NCBI GenBank assembly: GCA_022661535.1
Contig: JAKULF010000013.1
Location: 1,054,001-1,118,000, forward strand
Origin: Eutypa lata
Taxonomy: Eukaryota; Ascomycota; Sordariomycetes; Xylariales; Diatrypaceae
Length of the DNA: 64,000 nt
Reading direction: 5' to 3'
The notes under the pieces were generated by a model. The model was not told the origin of the DNA and did no database searches. It worked only from the letters and a program-made list of their open reading frames with translations. Below are positions 57,395 through 64,000 of the stretch, piece by piece (position 1 is the first letter of the stretch; each line of letters opens with the position of its first letter). The position numbers and the translations under genes were made by a program.

Positions 57395-60300
57395 AACATA
57401 CCTGTCCTCGACAACAAGTAATAAGTTAACTACGGCGTCGTATCATTAAGTATATTTTTTGCATTAACATTCACGCTTTTCGTAATAATTAATAACTTTA
57501 TTACGGCTTTATATTCGTTTTTAATTATTTATAATAACGACGTTTAATTAAAATTATTTTTTATATTAATATTTATATTTTTTATAATAAATAATAATTT
57601 TATTACGATTATTAAAATATACGAATAAATATTAATTTTAAATAACTTTCGAAAAGTAAAGTATATATTATTATTTAAAAAAGTTTATATTAATTTAATT
57701 ACGAATTTAAATTATATATTAATTTTTATACTTTAAATATTATACGTAATATTTTAAAATATTTTTAATATTTAACTTTTTATTATTATTATAAATTATT
57801 ATTAAAGTATTTTATTTATTAATACGTTCTTTTATATTAATAAATAATTAATTTTTTTAAAACTTTAAAAAACTTAAAAAATTAAATTATAAATTTATTA
57901 AAATTAAATTTTTAACTTTTATATTTATTTTCGTAATTTAATTATTTAATTATCGGTTTTATTTATATCGTAATATTAATAACTTCGCTTATATATATAC
58001 GTTTAAAGTTTAATTAAATTATTATTTATAAATAAATCTTTTAATTTTATATATAAAACTTACGATATTATTAATCGATACGTTATTAATTATATAAAAT
58101 TAAATAAAGTTCGAAATTTTTAATTTTAAAAATAACGAAAATTTTTAATTAAAAGTTATTAATTATTAATTTTTTTTTATATTATATATTATAAATATTA
58201 AAAAAAATAATTAATAAAAACGAATTTATTTAATAAAAGTTAAGTTAATTTAAAAGTTATTTTAAATTCTTTAAGTTAAATATTAAAAAAAAAAAACTTT
58301 TAAATCGAATAAATATAATAATTATAAAAAGAATATCGTAATAATATAAAGTTTTAAAAAATAACGATTTTTTTATAACGAAAGTTTAACGAATATTATT
58401 ATTTTATTATTTTAATTAATTTAATTTATTTATCGATTAATATATTTTTTAATTTTTTAAACGGTTTTTAAATTAATTTTAAATTTAACTTTATTACGAA
58501 TTTATTAAAAGCTTTTTAATTAAAAAGTTTAATAAAATTATTTATTAAATTTTTATTCGTTTTAATATATTAAACTTTAATATAATTATTATTAATCTTT
58601 TAATATATATAATAATAATCGATTTAAATATAATGTTTTTTTTTAAATATTATAATTCTTTTATTTATTTTAATATATTTATATTATTTTTTAATAAAAT
58701 ATTAAATTTTTTAAATATTAAATTAAATTTTTATAAAAAGTTTTTAATATTAATTATTTTTATTATTATAATATTTAAAGTTATATATTTAACTTTCGTT
58801 ATATAACGAATAATAATCGTTTAAAACTTTAAAATTTATATAATAAAAGCTTTTATTATATAAAATATATAATTTATAATTAATTTATTTAAATTAAAGT
58901 TATTATTATAATTAAAATTTATTATTTTAAATAATTTAAAGTTATTATATTTATAATATAAATGTTTTTTATTTAAAGTTTAATATTAAATCGATAAGTT
59001 TATAATATTATTTATATACTTTAATAATAAGTTATTTATAAATCGAATTTAAATAAATATTATATAAATTATATTAAGTTTAATTATATAATTTAAAAAA
59101 TTAAACTTTTTAATTAAATTCGTATATTTAAATATTTCGTTTTTAATAATAATCTTTTAATTTTTAATTATATATTATTTATAATTTAAAATAAACGAAA
59201 TAAATAACGGCTTTATATCGTTTATATTTATTATTTAAAGTAACTTTTTAATATATTATTATTAATTTAAATAAACATTATTAATAAAACTTAATTTAAT
59301 AATATAAATATTTAAAAATTAATTAATCTCGTTTAAGTTTTTAATAATAATTATTTTAATAATAATTTTTATAAATTTTATAAAACGTTTTTTATTTACG
59401 TTAAATAATAAGAAATTATTAACGTATAAAGTTATAATATTATTTATTTTAAAATTTAAATAAATAATATCGTTTAATATTAAAATTATAAAATTTAATT
59501 ATTTTAAAATAACTTTAATTTTTATTTATTAAGTTATATTAATTTATTTAAATTTATATAAAAAATTTATTAATTAAATAATATAATTTAAATCGTATTT
59601 ATATTTTTTCTTTTAAAATATATATTAAAATATTTTTTTAATAACGAAAATATTTTTATAAATAATTTCTTTTTTAATTTATTATTAAAATACGTTATAA
59701 TAAAGTTTATTTATATAATATATTAATCGTATAAAGTTATAAAAATTATAAAAATTTATTAATGTATAATTTAAATTATAATTATAATAATTTCGTTATA
59801 ATTAAAATTTTTTTATTATATAAATTCTTTTATATATATATAAATCTTTAATTTTTTAAAATCGTTTATTAATATAAATTTTTTTTATAATATTTATATA
59901 ACGTTTATTAAATATTTATATATTATTTTAATTAATAAAATAAATTTAAATAATTTTTAATCGATATTTTTTTTATATTTTTATAAATATTATTTTTATT
60001 TATAAATCTTTTTTAAAGCTTATTAAAGTTTTTTTTAATAATAAATTATTTTTAAATATTATCGTTATTAATTTATATATTTTTAAATATTTAAAAAGGT
60101 TCGATATTTTATAAAGATTTTTAAAAATATTATATCGTTTCTTTTTAAATATAAATATTATTTATATATAAAAATAAATTTATATTATTATTTTAAAAGT
60201 ATTATTAAAGTTTATAAATTTACGTTTTTAATCGTTTATAATATTATCGTTAATAAAATTAAATTTAAAATTAAATTTATTAATATTTTCGCTTTTTTAA

Positions 60301-63300
60301 ATAAATTATATTTAATATAATTTAATTATAATTTTAAAATATTTTTTAAAAGCGTTATATATATAAAGTTTAAAAATTGTTTTTTTTAAACGATTACGTT
60401 TACGTTTAATAAATTTTTTTTTATTTTTTTTTATTCGTTTCGTTATTAAATATAACGTTATTATTATCGTTTTAAATATTAATTTTTTATTTATTTTTTT
60501 TATTAATTTAATAATAAAATTATTTTTAAATTTATTTTAAAAATAATTAAATAATATTTTTTAAGTTAAAAAAAAACATTTAATTTCGTAAAGTCTTTAT
60601 ATATTATAATATAAAAAGTTATAAAAAAACGTTTTTTTTATTAATTATATAATATATTTTTTTTTTATATTTTAAAAAAATACCTTTTATATTTTAATTA
60701 ATTAATTTTTTAAATTAAATTCTTTTTTTTAATCGATAAATATAACGTAATATAATTTTAAAATATATAAATACTTATAACGAAATAAATAATTATCGTT
60801 AAAATTTAAATTTTTTTAATAAACTTTTATAAAAGTTATATTTTTAATTAATAATTAATTTAATTTATTAATTATTTTAATAATTATTTTTATAACGTAA
60901 TTTTAAAAATATATAAAGATTTTTATTTAAATTACGTAAACTTTAACTTTATTTTATATAAATTTAATAACGCGTTTTATAACTTTATTTTAATATTAAT
61001 TATAAAATAACGATAATTAAAATTTAATATTATATTTTTTATAAAATTCGTTTATTTTAAATATATTAAATTTTCGTTTATTATTTAATTTTAAAATTTA
61101 AATTATTTTTTTTATTATTTTTATTAAAAAATTAATTAATAAAATATTAAATTATTTTTTTAATATAATTTTATAAATATTATTAAATATCGTTTTTAAT
61201 TTTTATTAACTTTATATTACGATATTAATTATAATTTTTAATTATTAAATTATAATATAAATTATTATATAATAATATAAGTTATATTTTATTTATATTA
61301 TATTATATAATTTTATTTATATAAATTAACTTTTTTTAAACGTTTTTTAATAAAAAGTTTTTTATTTTTATTATATTATAAATCGTATAAAATAAAACTT
61401 TAATATTTTCGAATTTAAAGTTTATATTATAAAATCGTTTAATAATTTAAATTAAATATTTAATATTAAAATAATAAAATTAACGATATTATAAAATAAT
61501 TTTTTTTATAATATTTTCGCTTATTATAACTTTTTCGTTATTATTAAATTTAAATATTATATATTAAAAAATAATTAATTTATTATTATTATTTTTTAAT
61601 ACGTATTTTTATTTATTATTATTAATTTTAAATTTAAATATATTATAAATTTATAATAAAAACTTTTGTTTTTTTATATTAATTATTATAAAAGCTTTTT
61701 TATTTAACGATTTTAAAATATTATAATTTAAATAATTATTTTTTTTATATTATTTTTTATTAAAAAATATTTTAAGCGAAAACTTTTTAATAATTAAAAT
61801 ATACGATATTATTAAATTTAAACGAAATTTATTAAACTTAATTAATTATTATATAACGATATTAATAATTAAAGTATAAATAAAACTTATTTTAATATTA
61901 ATAATAAAATAATTTTATTTAATACTTTTAATTATTTTTTTAATTAAATCGTTAAAATTATTAATAATATTAATATTTAAATTATTATTTTATAATAATT
62001 AATTTTTTATATTATTTATAAAATATATTTAAAAGATTATTATTTAATAAACGATAATTATAACGTTCGAAACGTTTTTTTATATAATCTTTTCGATATT
62101 TTTTTCGTTTTTAACGTTTTTTTATTTAATAAAAATTAAAGTTATAATGCTTTTTAATTTAATTTATCGATATATAACATTAAAAGTTAATTTATTATAT
62201 TATTCGAATAACTTTTTTAATACGTTTTGTTTTATAAAAACGATAATTAAAAAAATAAAACCTTTATATATATTTTTAAATTTAATCGAAATTATTAAAT
62301 CGTTAAGTTTAATTAAGTAAGTATAATTATTATAATCGTTATTATTATTAATAACTTTATCTTTACTTTTATTTTTATTTTTATTATTATTATTTTTTCG
62401 TTTTTCGGTTTTATAATATCGAAATATATATTTATATTTATTATAATTAAAATAAAAAAGCTTTTTTTTATTATTTATAAAAAACTTATTAAATTAATTT
62501 TTTTTTATAATTTTATTTTTTATTTTTTTATTATTATTATTTTTTTAAATATATAACTTTATATTTTTATATAATTTATTAATATTTTTTATTTAATTTT
62601 AAAATTTAATATTAAAATTGTTAATAAATTTATAAATAAAATAATCGATTATTCGTAATATAAAACTTATAATTTTATATTAATAAATAATTTTGTTTTT
62701 TACGACGTTTATAAATATCGTAATATAAACGGCTTTATTTAATTTTATATTAATTAATTTTATTTTTTTTATATATTTTTAAAATTATATAATAAAAATA
62801 AAAGGATTTTTTTCGTTATATTTAAAGTTATAAAAATTACTTTAAATACTTTATTAACGTATTACATTAATTATTAAAAAGATAAATTATAAAGTTTTTA
62901 ATATTTCGATTTTTAAAATTATATTTATAATTAATTATTAAAAATATTATTTATAAATCTTTATAATAATTTTCGTAAGCTTAATTTTAACGAATTTAAA
63001 TAACTTTATATTTTTTTTATAATTAATTTTTTTTAAAATAAAATTTAAAGTATTTTATTAAAGTTTTTAATTATTAAAACTTTTAAAATAATTTTTTTTT
63101 AACTTTAAAAAAAAACTTTTTTTATTTTTTTTAAAGTTTTTTTTAACGAATTTACGTAAACTTTTATTCGTTTTTAAAAATTTAAAAAACGAGTTTTTTA
63201 AATATTATAATCGAAATTATTTAAGTTTAAATTATTTAAATTTAAATTATTAAAACTTATACTTTATATATTTTTATATTATTTATTAAACTTATTTATT

Positions 63301-64000
63301 TATTAACTTTTTTTATAATAATATAAAAAAAATACGATTTATTTATTTATTTAATTTTATTATTTTAATATTAATTAAATTATAATAACTTTTTAATAAA
63401 ATAATTATCGACGAAGTTTTAAATTATTATTTATAAATATTATAATAAAAGTTTATAAAATATAATTATTTAAATTATAAAAAATATAAAAATTTAAAAT
63501 AAATTTAATATATAATTTAATTTATTATAAAATTAATATTATAAAAAAAAATATTTATATATTTAAACGAAAAATTAAATAAATAATTTATTTATTTATT
63601 TTATATTAAATATTTAAATAAACTTTATAATTAAAACTTTAATAAAATAAATATTAAGTTTAATTTTACTTTAAATAATATATTTTTTATATTTAATATT
63701 ATAATATTAAAATATTACGAAATAAATAAATTTTTATTTATTAATAATTATATATTTATTAATATTTACGTTTATTTTATATAAGTTTTATTAAATATTA
63801 ATTATATATTTATTTATTATTAAAATATAACGTTTATACGTTTATTTTATATTAATTTATTAATTATATAATTAAAGTTAATTTTAACGTTATAATTATT
63901 TATATATAAACTTAAATTTTATATTTATATATTTTTAAATTATTTTATAATAACGTTTATATCGTTTTAATATTAATTTATTATTTTTTATTATTAAACT
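57395..64000 (-). mobile_element. RIP-mutated Copia-type LTR retrotransposon remnant (A+T block)
   Basis: From about 57430 to the window edge the DNA is almost only A and T. CpA and TpG are nearly absent and TpA dominates, while remaining C and G sit mainly in CG, CTT and AAG contexts: the footprint of RIP. Protein relics exist on the minus strand. At about 62465-62420 the frame shows Tyr at positions matching C-x2-C-x4-H-x4-C (TGT and CAT changed to TAT), a gag zinc knuckle. At 59429-59415 it shows LYVNN, matching the reverse-transcriptase box LYVDD with Asp codons changed to Asn codons. A 3 kb gap between them leaves room for protease and integrase before the reverse transcriptase, as in Copia/Ty1 elements, and is too long for the Gypsy order. 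No LTR was identified and the element runs off the right edge. It cannot encode any protein now. Confidence 0.75.

Noticed and set aside
57430..64000. Mitochondrial DNA insertion or centromere core as source of the A+T block
   Set aside because: The near absence of CpA/TpG and the retroelement motif relics point to RIP of a retrotransposon; a centromeric location cannot be excluded from this window alone.

Overview
The window is nuclear DNA from a filamentous ascomycete (Pezizomycotina). Most genes carry short introns with GT-AG borders and CTAAC/CTGAC branch sites. The window has a dispersed 5S rRNA gene of ascomycete type, ascomycete-specific families (2EXR, Zn2Cys6 regulator, DHA2 transporter, fructosyl-amine-oxidase-like flavoenzyme) and a 6.5 kb block of extreme A+T content with the signature of repeat-induced point mutation (RIP). 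A Sordariomycete is likely, but the order cannot be fixed by eye. Exon coordinates below were built by hand from splice signals and checked for frame.

Left part (1-21.4 kb): a low-complexity Asn/His-rich protein (-), a long gene-poor stretch, a 5S rRNA gene (+) beside a 2EXR protein (-), a three-exon metal-dependent amidohydrolase (+), an unrecognised lysine-rich protein (-), an aminoglycoside-phosphotransferase-fold kinase (-), a small conserved-looking protein without a visible start (+), a six-exon secreted pectate lyase of bacterial-like architecture (-), a nuclear-looking coiled-coil protein (+) and ribosomal protein L15 (+).

Middle (21.4-44.4 kb): a small zinc-finger protein split by an intron (-), a Puf4/Mpt5-type Pumilio RNA-binding protein with a 21-nt microexon (-), a 5.5 kb gene-free interval, the second-largest subunit of RNA polymerase III with a 13-nt microexon and a coding-like tail after its stop (+), and convergent to it the recombination mediator Rad57 (-).

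Right part (46-64 kb): a single-pass cell-surface protein (+), a DHA2-type major facilitator (+), then a likely catabolic module: Zn2Cys6 regulator (+), peroxisomal (SKL-ending) amadoriase-type oxidase (-) and, divergent from it, a decayed DAL5-like transporter pseudogene (+). Two near-identical CGG-N7-CCG-N6-CCG elements lie between oxidase and transporter and are candidates for binding by the neighbouring regulator. The transporter relic breaks off at a 27-bp tandem repeat, beyond which lies the RIP-mutated block. On the minus strand it still shows the spacing of a gag zinc knuckle and, 3 kb downstream, a degenerate YVDD reverse-transcriptase box, which points to a dead Copia-type retrotransposon running off the window.
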